NCBI GenBank assembly: GCA_946902875.1
Contig: OX336343.1
Coordinates: 6,437,754-6,501,753, forward strand
DNA: 64,000 bases
Source of the DNA: Nematopogon swammerdamellus
Lineage: Eukaryota; Arthropoda; Insecta; Lepidoptera; Adelidae
Reading direction: 5' to 3'
Position 1 is the first letter of the stretch. Each line of letters opens with the position of its first letter. Position numbers and translations under genes: made by a program. A model generated the notes under the pieces. It made no database searches. It was not told the DNA's origin and saw only the letters and a program-made list of their open reading frames with translations. Positions 30,369 to 42,469 of the stretch are shown here, one piece after another.

Positions 30369-31099
30369 ATGCGGTATGTAGATATATAATTCATAATTAT
30401 AGTATGTGCACACAATTTTAAACTTTCCACCTGATTGTCGAGTTGATACGGATTCTATCATTTGTATTTTTTTTAAATCTTTATTCACGCTAATATGACA
30501 CGCGGAGGCAACCGAAAAAGCGCGGATGCGGACATCGCAACGCTGTCCACTGTCTCACTTTAGTATTGGCGAATTAATTTGAAATGTTGATTGTATTATC
30601 TTTGGCGACTGACACAATTGCATGATCGACCTTGTAATTAACCTTAATGCATTCTGCGTGGTCTTTCATAAATTGGTGGTAGAACTCGAAATGATCTCCC
30701 GAATTAAACGAAAAATTCTGAAATGATACATCAGAGGACGTTCATGTCAGAAATAAACTTAAAAAGCGCGACAAATCATTATTGTTTATTGTATAATTTC
30801 ATCCATAGGTAGGTAACCTACGCTTGGACATGTCGAAAATTCCGCCAGTTCTAAATTCAATGCGAAGAAGAACTGACAAACAAACTTCGCAAGTCACAAT
30901 GTTTTGTTAGTACCTTATAAGTATTATATTATAGTAACTTACAAATAAATAACCCATACTACCGCTCACAAGAGCATTAATATTTACAGCATAAACATGA
31001 ATACTGAAGAATCTGACCACACTGCCTATTTAAATTACCTATATCTGGTGTATAGTGCCATCGTCAATTTTGATACTTCATATTATGTCAAGTCAAAAA
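30369..31099. other. No gene seen
   Basis: Mostly low-repeat AT-rich DNA. No supported frame or element. Confidence 0.3.
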
Positions 31100-31230
31100 A
31101 TAAATAAAAATTAGTTTACATTTATTACAAAGAGATGTAATAAGTCATATAAAAAAAATTTTATGATACAAAGTGTATCCAAATGTCAAATTGTCAAAGT
31201 TTGTTAGTGGAAAAAACAGTAGTCAAACTC

Positions 31231-31608
31231 TTAGATAAAATTACGGCCAGTTAATGCATCCTTAATAGTGTAATAACTCTTTTCAATTAACATTAATTTA
31301 ATCCGTCGTTTGAAATTATTATCATCTAATTGTTTTATGTTAGAAGACAGTTTATTATAAAATCTAACACTATTACAAATAAAGCTTTTTGAGGTTTTAG
31401 CTAATCTATGTCTTATTAGTTGTACATTATTCTTACACCGTGTATCATAGTTATGATTGTCGGAATTAAGAGAGGAATCATTAATGTATTTTCTGGCATA
31501 GCATATGTTCTGGTAAACATATGCACTTGGTAAAGTCATGATTCCTATCTCCCCGAACGCTGTCCTACAAGTATCTCTAGTTTTCATATTTAGGATGTAA
31601 ATGAACAC
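31231..31608 (-). pseudogene. CR1/Jockey-type LINE reverse transcriptase C-terminus
   Basis: Open 125 codons with TCRTAFGEIGIMTLPSAYVY, then HNYDTRCKN..LIRHRLAKTSKSF and a final FKRRIKLMLIEKSYYTI, the conserved closing region after the thumb of CR1-group reverse transcriptases. The first codon in frame is GTG, and a stop interrupts the protein just upstream, so it is a 5'-truncated remnant. The retroelement tail extends to about 31100. It sits in low-repeat DNA. Confidence 0.7.
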
Positions 31609-31649
31609 AATTGAAAACAGATGTTAATTTTATAAACAGTTTGTAAACA

Positions 31650-32132
31650 ATAAATGTTTAAAATTCTGTTTTAGGTTTCTTCACAACAGCAAAGACAAAC
31701 TCTCTATTCCTTAGGGACTCTGGGACCTAGGTGATAGGGAAGATGAGTACTATGGGGCTGATATTAACAAATCATTGTTAAAATCCCTAAAAATACTAAA
31801 AAAACATCCTAGCCCCTAGCTAGATACTAGACTAGCCCAATTCAGAGGACAAACTTTCTTGGTTACGAAAAAAAGCTTGGGGATCAGTCTTCCTTAGGGA
31901 GTGAATGCTTGAATGAGTCGTTTGAAGTGAGTCCCCAGAAAGTAAGTAAATCCCCCAAAATATATAACACTCTTCTTTTTTTCGTCGGTTCCAATTTTTC
32001 AATGACTACTTTTGCTCGATCTTGACAAAACGCCCACACACCCACCGTTTTATTCTTTGTGGTTAGACTACATGATCTTGTTACGGTATTTAAAACATTC
32101 CTTTAAAACCTTTAGGTATTGAAATATCGATT
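31650..32132. other. No gene; scrap of the hairpin-element tail
   Basis: 31965-32060 resembles the 'aacactcttctttttttcgtcgg' end of the hairpin family (see 61245). The rest is unassigned. Confidence 0.35.
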
Positions 32133-32532
32133 AAGCGGCGGGTGGCCGAGTGGTTTGGGCATCGGCTTCTCATGCGAGAGGTCCGCGGTTCGAATCCCGT
32201 CGGCGTGTACCAATGAGTTTTTTCTGACGAAAAAAATTATGTGCATACCTACACCTGCTGCTTCACCGTTCGGAACCGGTGTAAAACTGTAGGTCCCTTC
32301 CCTTGCCCCTTACTAGGTGGTAGGCTCAAATTGTAGCCGACTGGGTTTGGTACCACCGTACTGGATGTAAGATGGCCGCATAGCAGCCTCGGTTGTGTTC
32401 TCCTCTAGTCCAGTATAGCCAGAAATCCAGGGAAGTCTCCGGTATGGCACCTACCTTTTCGGAGGTGATATTGGCTGGTCGGAGCATGCGATTCGGCCCC
32501 TCCAACTCAGCCACCCATACCGGATTACATAA
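32133..32532 (+). mobile_element. SINE-A, full length
   Basis: A tRNA-like head with A box ('gtggccgagtggtttgg') and B box ('gcggttcgaatcccg') is followed by the body and an A-run at 32529-32540. The head resembles a class II (Leu/Ser-like) tRNA. It is the reference copy for this family. Confidence 0.85.
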
Positions 32533-32540
32533 AAAAAAAA

Positions 32541-33009
32541 AGTAGATTAATATTTTATTTTTTTTATTTAATGATAATGAGATTATAAAATGTCAATAAA
32601 TTGCATAATATAATCAATAAAGTTACAGTTAACATATAAGAAGTAAGATTTATTCATTTTACTAAATCCAGAATTCATGTTCAAACTAATAAATTCGATG
32701 GATTATTATTATGAAGATATTATTAATGCTGCCATATGTTTTTATTTATTATATTACTATTTTGTAACTGGAGGTGAACTTGTTTTTTAATTGCTTCCGA
32801 ACTGGGTGGCTGTGCCCGAAGTCGAAGCCTCAGGCGCAGGCAATTTCACCCCCGAGAAGGTGCAAGTCCGGCTTGGCGGCACTAATGTCGCTTGGGAAAG
32901 GCGTTCTATTTTTTTATTAAAAAAAAAATCTGTTTTGAATAGGTATAAATATAATATATATAATTTTTTTCTTAAGTCTATGATTTTTTATGTAAATATC
33001 AAGTCATTT
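32541..33009. other. No gene; decayed SINE-A piece
   Basis: 32800-32890 has weak SINE-A resemblance ('gggtggctgtgcccgaagtc', 'cacccccgagaaggtg'). A 73-codon frame there is not supported. Confidence 0.3.
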
Positions 33010-33526
33010 TAGGTTTCCGTATCCCGTACGGAAGCCTATTACTAAGCCTCCGCCGTCTTTCTGTCCGTCCGTTCGTCCGTCCGTCCGTCCGTCCGTCCGT
33101 CTGACGGAGCGCTGTATCTCTTGAACCGTAATAGGTAGCCCGTTGAAATTTTCACAGAATATGCATTACTATGGCGGATATAACAACAAATAAGAAAAAA
33201 ATAAGAAAATGTTAAAAATTAAGGCGGGCCCCCATACAAGAAACGTAAAATAAAATCGATTAGTCACACTATTGAATAATAGATGGCGCCACAGGCTTTT
33301 ATACATTGCATTGTTATAGCCGCTAAATTGTCAACGACCTCATTGAGGTGCTGTCATTTTCCCACCGTAAATTGCTATCGACCTCATTGAGGCTTCTCTC
33401 CGATCATCCTATATATCTTCGAAATTAAAATTCGAAGACCATGCCACCAGAGCGGATAGGCGAATACTAATGATAGCGGAAACCTCCGCGCGCGAGTAAA
33501 ACTCGCACTTGACAGTTTTTTTTTAA
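33010..33526 (+). mobile_element. MINE-2-type (GTCY)n element, long form
   Basis: 'taggtttccgtatcccgtac', (gtcc)n at 33062-33102, 'ggtagcccgttgaaattttc', then a longer 3' half with two 'cgacctcattgagg' repeats, and end 'gtaaaactcgcacttgacag' plus T-run. Confidence 0.8.
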
Positions 33527-34029
33527 ACTGCTCACCGAAGTAACACTTATCGAATGATCACATTTTACAGGGCGCACACATATAATATTGCTAAATATTT
33601 TGAAATGTCATTGCTTACTTCTTGATTATACTCATAAATACATTTAAATAAATTCATTTCGAGAAAGATATCCCCTAATTTACAATTCGTGACGTCATGC
33701 GCCGGAGTGCCCCAATGCGTACGTGACGCGCACATTATTCTGCGTGCATTCCGGTATAACGCACAGCTGAATCTAACTTGCATCACACTTTCCTAGTTGA
33801 CGCGTTTGCAGTAAATTGAGACTTTCTCTGACCGTTGAGGAAATGCGCACGCGGTGACACATTGTAAAATCCGATTCACGAATGTCCGCGAGAAAATTTT
33901 GTTGCAAAATGATGACGATGATGTTAATAATACGTTCGGCGAGTCGAGATGCTGAGAACGCGAGTGGGTAAAACCTCTCCTTCCCCCTCCCATCTCTCCC
34001 CCAATTTGTGACAGAGTTCATCGCTCTCG
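33527..34029. other. Low-repeat DNA with a CRE-like palindrome
   Basis: TGACGTCA at 33690-33697 is a perfect CREB/ATF-type site in a locally GC-richer stretch. Overlapping minus-strand frames of 66-82 codons (33565-34021) lack splice support. Confidence 0.3.
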
Positions 34030-34290
34030 CACAATTTTTTTTATAGAATGCGCGACATGTGGTGCCGAGCCATCCATAAGATGTCTAACGACGCCCATGG
34101 ACATTCGGTCGTACGCGGGGGTTGCGAATGCCATGCCGGCCTGACAATTACCTATTCACGCCTCTCTTAAAGGACCCGAGACTATACTTGGGGGGAAATA
34201 TATGTGCAGGGAGAGCGTTCCAAGAGTTTACCAGTTCTGTGGAGGAAGCTGTTCTGTGTGCAGCATCCATTCCAAGCATATATCATATGT
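34030..34290 (-). pseudogene. Jockey-like LINE 3' end
   Basis: On the minus strand it encodes the last part of the family at 59930 (words for NALPA.., FKRGV.., GRHGIRNP), with frame breaks, and ends in a T-run at 34036-34044 (A-tail). Confidence 0.65.
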
Positions 34291-34419
34291 TCACGTATTA
34301 AAATTATGATACGCCTTAGTTAGAGCTTCCCTTGCCTTGCAAGGTGATACAATTTTGGATTTATACCACCGACTTAAATGAAGGTCTGTCGATCCGGCTA
34401 TTACAAATTTAACTGAATT

Positions 34420-34545
34420 TTTCGGCCATATCAGTGGAGCCGACACAACCAAAGGGAATTACTGACATGGCATCTATTTTCCACAGTAACAGGGTGTATG
34501 CTGACATCACGGATGTAGCAAGTGATTTAGCCAACCATAAATATA
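34420..34545 (+). repeat. SINE-B 3' fragment
   Basis: 'ctgacatcacggatgtagc' and 'gatttagccaacc'. Confidence 0.6.
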
Positions 34546-34589
34546 TTACTGTCTAAAATAATTAAAGATTTAAATTTTTCGGATTGTTT

Positions 34590-34730
34590 TCACTAGATCG
34601 AATAAGGATCTGGCCAAGGGATCTTCTGAGAACGAAAGTTCTTAGTAGATCCACACCTTCAAAACTGGATCTAATATCTCACTAGATCCATCATGGATCT
34701 GGCCAAGGGATCTTCTGAGAACGAACCAGT
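34590..34730 (+). repeat. Direct duplication, about 88-bp period
   Basis: 'ggatctggccaagggatctt' with 'ctgagaacga' occurs at about 34608 and 34694. Between them lie inverted 'gatcc' words. Confidence 0.6.
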
Positions 34731-34739
34731 TCAGGAGAC

Positions 34740-35505
34740 AGTGATGAAACGGTGTGTATGTAAATGATATTAAATAAACTGTTTTTTTTTTTACTTTAAT
34801 AAAAACCGCATTCCCGCGACATAATGTTACGTCGTACTAAAGTTGGAATAGCGCCCAGGGGCCCTACAAATCAACAGCCCGTAGAGTCTGGTCACATTAG
34901 TTCCGCGCTATATCCGGCCGCGGCGGCGGCGACACCGCTGCTATTAAATCACACTACACTCACCGAGGAGTAGCTGATATTATCTGCTCACTGTGCGCCG
35001 CACTTGTGTTTCTTATCTCTACATTATTTTGAGTTGCATTAAGATCGCGAACTCCACTTTTTCTTAGCTCAATTAATCAGTGTCATTTCGTTTAGGTGTT
35101 ATATTTTCTTAGTTTGAAGATTTCTGAATGAAAAATACAATTATATAGAATTATGTTTATTCCTTAACCTTTTGCCGTTGGAGCGGCCGATATCGGTCGC
35201 TTTATAGATTAATGTATATTTATTATCTCTTGGCAGTACACTGGTCTCAAATTTGTCATAATTTCATTTGTTTTCTCTTTGTATGCCTGGCATCACATTA
35301 TCTCAATTATATTTATTTCCGCCACTCCCCTAGCAGTTATCATACGCCAAAGGTATACTGGAAGATAATGTCTCAGGCATTATGTGTAAACGTTTTCCCA
35401 CTTATTCAAGTGCATTAATATAAATACAATAAAGTCCCTACATATGAAACGTCTGAAACCATAATATGATATCACGCAGCTCGGTCAAATAAAAGGCTTC
35501 ATACA
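34740..35505. other. Low-repeat DNA with a GC-rich patch
   Basis: A 'ggccgcggcggcggcgacac' patch at 34915-34935 and Inr-like surroundings, but no frame or donor I trust. The rest is AT-rich. Confidence 0.3.
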
Positions 35506-35509
35506 TATA

Positions 35510-35778
35510 TGTATACATACATACCACACGCCGAATCCCGACAATCGGGGTAAGCAGGGTTATCTGTCTTGTGCTGCAATGACTCTGGTAAATTACAGCA
35601 CAACGCCGGCCACCATGTTTCGCAAAGTATTCGGACAAGATAGCAGTTAATGGATTTAATTGCCATGCCGCAAATCTGCTGGCATGGCACCTAACTGAGC
35701 GTGGTTTCGCGAGGAGAGGAGTTTTTGGCTGCACTATTGGCCTCTCGGCACAGCCACCCATGTTGGTTTACATAAAAA
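35510..35778 (+). mobile_element. SINE-C, full length with A-tail
   Basis: (atac)n, 'cgacaatcggggtaagcagg', 'aaattacagcacaacgccgg', hairpin 'gccatgcc..ggcatggc' near 35663-35690, 'gtttcgcgaggagaggagtt', and end 'ttggtttacat' plus A-run. Sense orientation is set by the A-tail. Confidence 0.75.
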
Positions 35779-37089
35779 AAAGTTATCAAGCGGCAAATAA
35801 GACACGAAGACCCACCAGCTGCATCACTCAAAAGACTTCAATGCATATTCATTATGCATTTCTTTCAATTATTAATGTTTCTGCTATTTCAAATTATATA
35901 GATTACTTTAACCGCATATACAATTTTCCACAACTCAATAAACATTAAAAATTACGAAGAAGTCTTATTATATTTTAAAGCAAACTAGCATGTACGGTAA
36001 ACATTAACGGCAGTGCTACATTTAGCATAGCTCGAAGCCCAAAGCTATAAAATAAAATAGGTGCCTAAGCTAAACAAGAAATAAGAACTGTGGTTTAACT
36101 TGAATACGAAGGTCGGTTTGTTTAAGAGCAGTCTCGTTAAAGTTTTTCACTATTTTTAGGTTCCGCACCTCAAAGAGTCGAAAACGGAACCTAATGGTCT
36201 GACTCATGATTCGTCCTTCTGTCTGTCTGACAGAGTATCATAATTCTAAAACGATTGATCGCACCGAGTTGAAATTTGGTACGAAATTATAATGTAATAA
36301 TTTATTATTAATTATTAAATATTATTTTGCACAAGCTCTAGAAGATTTTTTTCTAAATGTATTAAATATTCCCCAACAGAGGAGTCGAAAGAAACATTGA
36401 AATAATATTTTTTTAATTTGGTAACGTTGGAAGCATCCACTTATAGAATGAAAAAATTCTCTCCATCATCTCCAAAATTTCTTTCATATATTATCCATAA
36501 AAAAACAGTATGGATAATTTATTGAATTTTACAGGAAAACTATGGCCGATTAAAAATTAGCAAAAAAGTATACAAAATTATATGAAAATATATATAAAAG
36601 TCAGTCTATATAGAACTCGGTCTTAATCGCCAACCATCGTGTAATATTTGAGCGATGCGATATCACGTGCTAAGTGCAATATTTGAACGAAGCTCACGGG
36701 AAGTAAGTTATTGTGATAAACTTCTATTTGTTCGAACCCATAGCGCGCCGGAGGGCCTACATCGACCCAAAATTCCGCATAAGCTGGAGTATGCTGTTAT
36801 TGAGTATGTTCCGAAGCGATGGATAGTTTAGGAGTTTTACAAATAGAGGTTAGGTTGTTATTTATTAGTGACAGACAACAAGACAATAACTGTTTAATTT
36901 GTTTCTTCGGGGTGGGCGATTTTATATTATATTGTATACTTAGATTGATTGATTGGGTTTTTTATTATAATTTTGTAAGTAATATTGTGTGCATTTTACA
37001 CTTTTTTTTTTAAATTCACCCGGATTATAATTCTGCTTTCAACAATGCAATCCGATCTAGGATGGTTACAGGCTGTATAACATTGCTAA
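35779..37089. other. No gene; one MINE-2-like fragment
   Basis: 36150-36300 has 'aggttccgcacctcaaagag', a short gtct tract and 'gagttgaaatttggtacg', a decayed (GTCY)n element. The rest is AT-rich without supported frames. Confidence 0.35.
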
Positions 37090-37124
37090 ATACTGAACGC
37101 GAGCGAAGCCTCGGACACAGTTAG
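37090..37124 (+). mobile_element. Helitron-like 3' end, solo
   Basis: 'gcgagcgaagcctcggac' then ACAGTTAG before T. It abuts the candidate exon that follows. Confidence 0.45.
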
Positions 37125-37266
37125 TCAAAGTATGTGATTTCGGATGACGTCAACACCGAAGACGAAGCGTCTGTTGTACTGTACGCCCATCCTTATGGCA
37201 CTTACTCGAAATTGTCCGTTCAAAGACAGAAAATCACCATTTACGATTCCACACTACTTTACTTAG
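37125..37266 (+). CDS. Candidate exon directly after a Helitron-like end
   Basis: An open frame SKYVISDDVNTEDEASVVL, then YAHPYGTYSKLSVQRQ and ITIYDSTLLYL, ends at a donor (acttag then gtaatc at 37267). The composition is like a soluble folded domain and unlike the repeats nearby. The left edge is odd: the upstream bases are the Helitron-like terminus, so the usual pyrimidine tract is missing, and an acceptor would have to be the TTAG of that terminus or the AAAG at 37130. Either the insertion disrupted an old exon, or the element supplies the splice site, or the exon fragment was carried in. Protein not recognised. Confidence 0.35.
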
Positions 37267-38560
37267 GTAATCTATTTTCTTGCTCATTTTTGTTATTTAT
37301 TGCTTCGCGGTTGAAAAATAACACTTGCCGATCTCGCGTTATTTAAGTTCATAAGTGGAGTTCGTCGTTTAGCGAAATGTACGTTTCTTACTAGAAATAA
37401 CGTGTGGTTTTAAACTTCACACTCGTGTTCAGTTTTTTTTTTATTGTTTGGCCCTATGCTATATTAAAATGGCCAGGTTCATTATGTTTTTTGCTTTCTA
37501 TCTTTTGCGTTTCTTCGTTACTCATCGTTATGAGTTGTTATTACTTGATTATCCGTGATCTCAAAAACAGCAGTACCTTTATTCAGTTATTTCCTTAAAT
37601 AGCCAAATAAAAAATAATTTTTCATAGAAACTGAACAATTGTGTATAATATTATTACTCTATTTTTACGTTACCTACTGTTGCAGTTGTTATATTCGTGT
37701 TGTCTTCATTAAATTTTGGTAGCATGTGGTTGAACGTCTTATCAACATTAACATTTTATTATATTTCAAGATTTGATATTTTCAAATGGTAATTTTAGCG
37801 TTTAAGGTTTTTATTTTGATTGTAAAAAGTAAAGTAAAAGTAAAAATTGTAAATTGCTGTTTTGACGATGGCCTATTTTTGCTTGCATCGAAATAGAATA
37901 AGAATAATTTTTATACATTATTTGGCATGTCCAAGTGTATAAGATGTACTAAAAAGATAAAATAATTGAATTGCATTGAATTGAATAGCCGATGCGCTAA
38001 GCATGCCACCTTAGCGCATCGGCTCCAATACTAAAGTAATCGGAAGGCAAATTCATAAAAAATTGGATTAGGGTATTAAAATAGTTGCAAATGAGATAAA
38101 GATGTTGAGTAGTAATATCGATACAAATTAAAATACAATAAAAAAAGGGGATCGGGCTATTTTTGCCGAGGAAGCAGATTCGTAGAGCATGCTCTTAAAT
38201 AAAATAAAATAGCAATTGGCCCCATATTCGAAAACTAACAAGGTATGTTCTGTACACATACACACAGTAAGTACTTGGTGGTTCGGGAATAAAAATTAAA
38301 GAATATATTATTTAATTATGAAATAATATTTTGTATTTTTATCAAGCAACCTAACAGAAGCCTGTCTGACATACTCGCCATGGAGGGTGCAGCCCAAGAG
38401 GTTACGACCTTACAATCTCTTAATTACTTCTTAATGTCGCAATTACTGCCCGGACCCCGGACACCGCACCGTCGCGTCGTGTCGTCGTTGCGACGAGCGA
38501 CGCACGATCCGCCCATTTGATGATGTGGAACATTAGCAGATTTATACAATTTTGCAGTAG
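37267..38560. other. No gene; a 15-bp perfect hairpin
   Basis: 37987-38024 is agccgatgcgctaag, 8-base loop, complement. A CpG-rich patch lies at 38450-38515. No supported frames. Confidence 0.35.
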
Positions 38561-38569
38561 GTTTTCTAA

Positions 38570-38935
38570 AAGGTTGACTGTAAGAAATCTCTGTAAGGGA
38601 TAAGTCCGCCTTTGTTACTGTTTAATGTTTACTGGAGCAATAAAGAATTTTCTATCTATCTATCTATCTAACTATTAAGTAATCTGTGGTATAGGCTGGA
38701 GGATGGAAAGAATCTCATGCTCAATTCATTTGCTATTACCTACTTACATTCCACTGTATTAGTCGAACCTCAAACATTAACTGATTTACTGACTAGTTTG
38801 ACTGTAAGAAATCTCAGTAAGGAATAAGTCCGCCTTTGCACCTTATGTAAATTTTCCAATGTATTTGTTACTGTTTAATGTTTACTGGAGCAATAAAGAA
38901 TTTTCTATCTTCTATCTATCTAACTATTTTGAGAT
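38570..38935 (+). repeat. Two LINE 3' tails with (TATC)n
   Basis: Two copies (38570-38670, 38797-38935) of 'gttgactgtaagaaatctc', 'gtttaatgtttactggagca' and AATAAA followed by a tatc tract. These are non-coding 3' ends of a CR1/Jockey-type LINE or a SINE sharing its tail. Confidence 0.6.
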
Positions 38936-39099
38936 TTTGAGTTAATTTATGTATTTTTAAATTTTTTCACGAATTCATTGGATTAGCAACCTTAGATTTG
39001 AATTATTTTCAGATATTATTTTGTTAGTCCGATTTTTTTTTGTATTCAAAATTATCATGTTTTAAAATAATGAAATGAACTTTAATTGTAATAATTTAT

Positions 39100-39690
39100 T
39101 GTTTTTATTGAAAGCGCGGCGTGTGGCGCCGAGCTACCCATATGGTTCTAACGAGGCCCATGGACATTCGGTCGTATGCGTGGGTTGTGAATGCCATGCT
39201 GGCCTGACAGGCCCTCTTGAATGACCTGAGCCTGTACGCGGGGAAAAATATATGAGCAGGGAGAGCGTTCCGGAGTTTACCGGTTCTGTAGAGGAAAGAT
39301 CTGTAGAACCGATTCGTACGCATCCGCGGTAAGTCCAGCGTGTAGGGATGCAAACGCACGTGATACGGAGGTGAAAAGTGGACGGCGGCGGCGGGGGTGG
39401 GATCGCGTTAAACTGCTCCTCCGAGCACTTCCCATGGAACAAGCGATAGAACACACTTGGGGAGCCGACATCCCTACGGAGTGGTTTTAGATCGCGGGAC
39501 ACTTCGGGGTCACCCACTAGTCGCACTGCTCGGCGCTGGATCGGGTCCAGAGGCGCAAGTTAGTATTTGGCTGAGCCATCCCACAGGCGCGAGCAGCACT
39601 CCAAGCAGGATCTGATCCGCGATTTATACAAAAGCAGTTTTTGGCCCGGCGTGAAGTACCGTCACACCTTATTGAGTAAACAAAAAACAA
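39100..39690 (-). pseudogene. Jockey-like LINE C-terminus, frameshifted
   Basis: On the minus strand: KLLLYKSRIRSC-like start near 39660, then LVGDPEVSRDLKPLRRDVGS, FYRLFHGKCSEE, later NALPAHIFFPAYRLRSFKR. At least two frameshifts and a stop are present. It is a second, older member of the family at 59930, ending in a 'caataaaaac' tail at 39108. Confidence 0.8.
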
Positions 39691-39924
39691 CTTTTGTTTC
39701 ATACCTGGATGGACAAGTATGTATGTATGTATATTTATTTGTACATAATATTCTATATATTTAGAAATTTATATGTATTAACACATGTATGGCTTATATT
39801 TTACTAGCATGTACTTATAAGTATTGTTAATAAGGTATTCTTATTATTATTTTATCTTCAATTGTCACGCTCAACTCTTTTGCTACTACCTACTTATATT
39901 CCACTATATTATCGAATCTCAAAC

Positions 39925-40260
39925 ATCCAAAGGTTGACTGTAAGAAATATCTGTAAGGGATAAGTCCGTCTGTGCACCTTATGTAAATTTTCTAATGTAT
40001 TTGTTACTGTTTAATGTTTACTAGAGCAATAAAAAAATTCCTATCTATCTATCTAACCCTATTTTAAATTATCCCTCTATTTACTCGGTACGCAGTACTT
40101 GTGCAGTAGGTGTGTAGTTATATGTTAGTTACATAGATAGATAGATATACTTTACTGCTCCAAAAAACATTTTACAGAAACAAACAATAAATAATTTACA
40201 CGAGGGACAAAGGTGGAGTTATCCCTTACTGGGATTTCTCCTAGCCAACCTTTGGATGTT
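39925..40260. repeat. LINE 3' tails in opposite orientation
   Basis: 39925-40060 (+) and 40130-40260 (-) carry the same 'aaggttgactgtaagaaat' tail family as 38570-38935, each with its tatc tract, facing each other. Confidence 0.6.
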
Positions 40261-40335
40261 TGAGAGTCGTATGTTGTGAAAATATAAGTAGTTAGTAGCA
40301 AAAGACTTCAGTGTGGGATTGTAAAATATAATATA

Positions 40336-40560
40336 CTAGCTGTGCCCGCGGCTCCGCCCGCTATCATATTTGACTTCTCTGCTAACCTCATATGCCATTT
40401 AGCGTGATAGTAAGTAGCCTATAGATGATGGGAAGAATCAAGCTATCCGTAGAATTTTTTTTTATTAAAATCGATTCAGTGGTTCTCGAGTTATAAGCGG
40501 ACAGACAGACATACATACATACAGACAGAAAGCAGACGTTGGATTTTATTAAAGGTAAAA
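40336..40560 (-). mobile_element. Helitron-like 3' end
   Basis: On the minus strand it ends 'gcggagccgcgggcacag' CTAG before T (T complement at 40335). The interior includes 'gaatttttttttattaaaat' and a gaca/catac tract. Confidence 0.5.
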
Positions 40561-41285
40561 ATAAAAAAAGGAAGGAAGGAATATCTATCTATCAGTCTGG
40601 ATTAAATTAAATCACCCGAAGGCGACTATTATGTAGTACAACATTAACTGCTCTCATGACATGAAAAACAAAGCAAAAACAAACCCTTACTAGTGATTCG
40701 TAAGACAACGAGGCCCACTTAGTCCCCTGGATGGATCCACTTAGACCTGCGTACGTAATAAAGGTTATTATTAAGACATCAATCCGTGCACTATTTATTT
40801 ATTTTTTAAGAACTTTTACTTACTTATCCATGCAGTGATGGAATAGTGTGAACGCGGCTGCAACTGGTTTGAACTGGTTTTATCGTGTTTCAAGCGTTCG
40901 GTTTTTAAAGAAAAAAGCTCGTTAAGTACAGTGTTGTTTGCACACCATTCGGTTCCGTAGCCATTCCCTTGTTCCATGCATATACAACGTGTCCCAAGAC
41001 TCAACGTCAAGCGGGAACAGAGAGTAGGCCCAGTTTATTTCTACCCAGGGAAAAATAAAAAATAAATATCGGAGTCATTTATTATTTTAGAAAAAAATTT
41101 AACTGAATATGGTTTTGGTAAAACTACGGGCATTCTTTTATTTGGGATAGTTATCAATAGCAGAGTTATTTAGGCTTTCGATATAAAAATTTGAACAATG
41201 ATATTTGCAAATTTGTAGTCGTGATACCTACCTAAAATGTTGTATGAGATGTCAATTTTCAAAGATTTAAAAAAAAATGCTAATT
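40561..41285. other. No gene seen
   Basis: A minus-strand GTAAGT at about 40812 follows a 65-codon frame (40816-41010), but no acceptor supports an exon. Confidence 0.25.
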
Positions 41286-41291
41286 TTTTTT

Positions 41292-41405
41292 TTTTTTTTA
41301 TGGAAACTGACACGGTTGGCTACATCACCTACAACATCCGTGATGTCAACCCATAACACCGGGTGAACTTGGTGCCACGTCAGTACTTCCCTTCGGTCGT
41401 GCCGT
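41292..41405 (-). mobile_element. SINE-B 3' fragment
   Basis: T-run, 'tggaaactgacacggttggc' to 'cccttcggtcgtgccg'. Confidence 0.7.
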
Positions 41406-41469
41406 ATCATAAAACAAATCATATCATAAAAACAAATGACTCGACCTTTATCGCATCCAAATCGTTCCA

Positions 41470-41565
41470 TCCCACATCCACCATGCCACAGTAAGAGATA
41501 GACAGACAGACAGACGGAGGCGTAAAACTTATAACACCCCTCCTCTTGCGTCGGGGTTTAAAAAC
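41470..41565 (+). repeat. Tail of the hairpin family
   Basis: 'gccacagtaagagatagaca' and 'ttataacacccctcctcttg' match 61620-61725. 41566-41870 beyond it shows no gene. Confidence 0.5.
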
Positions 41566-41874
41566 ATGTGTCGTGTTTGTGTAGACAAGAAATAGCGATT
41601 GATTCAATGCACGTGATACGTGATGAGTGGATATCCATCCAGTCTACTTCAGTCATTCCATACTCCATGCATCAACTTGTAGGAAACAAAACACTCGTTG
41701 TATTTTGATTGCACTTATTAAATTTTAAAAAGAAACATAATTATGTTATTAAGTATCGCCATTAATTAATTTTGAAGAATACATTTGTCGATCGTTCAGG
41801 AAATACATTAGCTTTTTTTCGCAGACAAAAGAACAAAGCTTTTGTTAGCAACATTATAACACATTCATACAAAG

Positions 41875-42110
41875 GTAATTAGTTACATACATAGCGTCAC
41901 GCCTGTTTCCCAGTTGGGGGTAGGCAGAGACAACGGATCTCCACGTGCCACGATCCTGACACACCTCTGCCGCCTCTTCCGCTCTCATAATGTTCTTCAT
42001 ACATGCTCGTCGGTTACGGGTCAAGGTTACGTCAAAAAGGGTCAAGTGCGCGCACTTTTTGAGCACGTGCCCGATCTGGTCTAGGTACGTGCGTCTAGGG
42101 CGATCCTACG
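41875..42110 (-). pseudogene. LINE C-terminal remnant
   Basis: On the minus strand TRNRRACMKNIMRAEEAAEV followed by CQDRGTWRSVVSAYP reads like the closing 'DR..WR.LV' segment of LINE endonuclease-reverse transcriptases. The 'catagcgtcacgcctgttt' phrase recurs at about 58488 and 62858, showing this is repetitive. Confidence 0.5.
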
Positions 42111-42221
42111 TATAAATGTAGGTATAATATAGTATAATGTACCTACATAGAACCTATTGCTTTAGATCAACTCAATATACTCATTGCAGTTGCTACCGGA
42201 TTTACCCTCTAGCTAGATAAC

Positions 42222-42425
42222 TATCACGCTGTACCTAGACATTCGGGGTAAGCAGAGTAATCGGTATTGCGCTGCAATAACCTTGATGAAATTACAGCAC
42301 AACACCGACAGCCACGTTTAAAAAAATATTAGGATAATACTATTATCGAGCAGCAAGAAGTTACGAAGTCACTACTTACCTACTGCAGGATTGTGGTAGG
42401 ACCGTGCCTAGATGAGAGGTACTAC
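42222..42425 (+). mobile_element. SINE-C, partial
   Basis: 'cattcggggtaagcagagta', 'attacagcacaacaccgaca', 'gtgcctagatgagagg'. Another scrap lies at 42990-43035. Confidence 0.65.
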
Positions 42426-42469
42426 CTACCTATCGCGATTTATTATAGCAATTTGTCCTTAAAATACTT

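Noticed and set aside
32133..32205. Possible tRNA gene
   Set aside because: A and B boxes are present, but the sequence continues into a SINE-A body with an A-run; same for 58218 and 62609.
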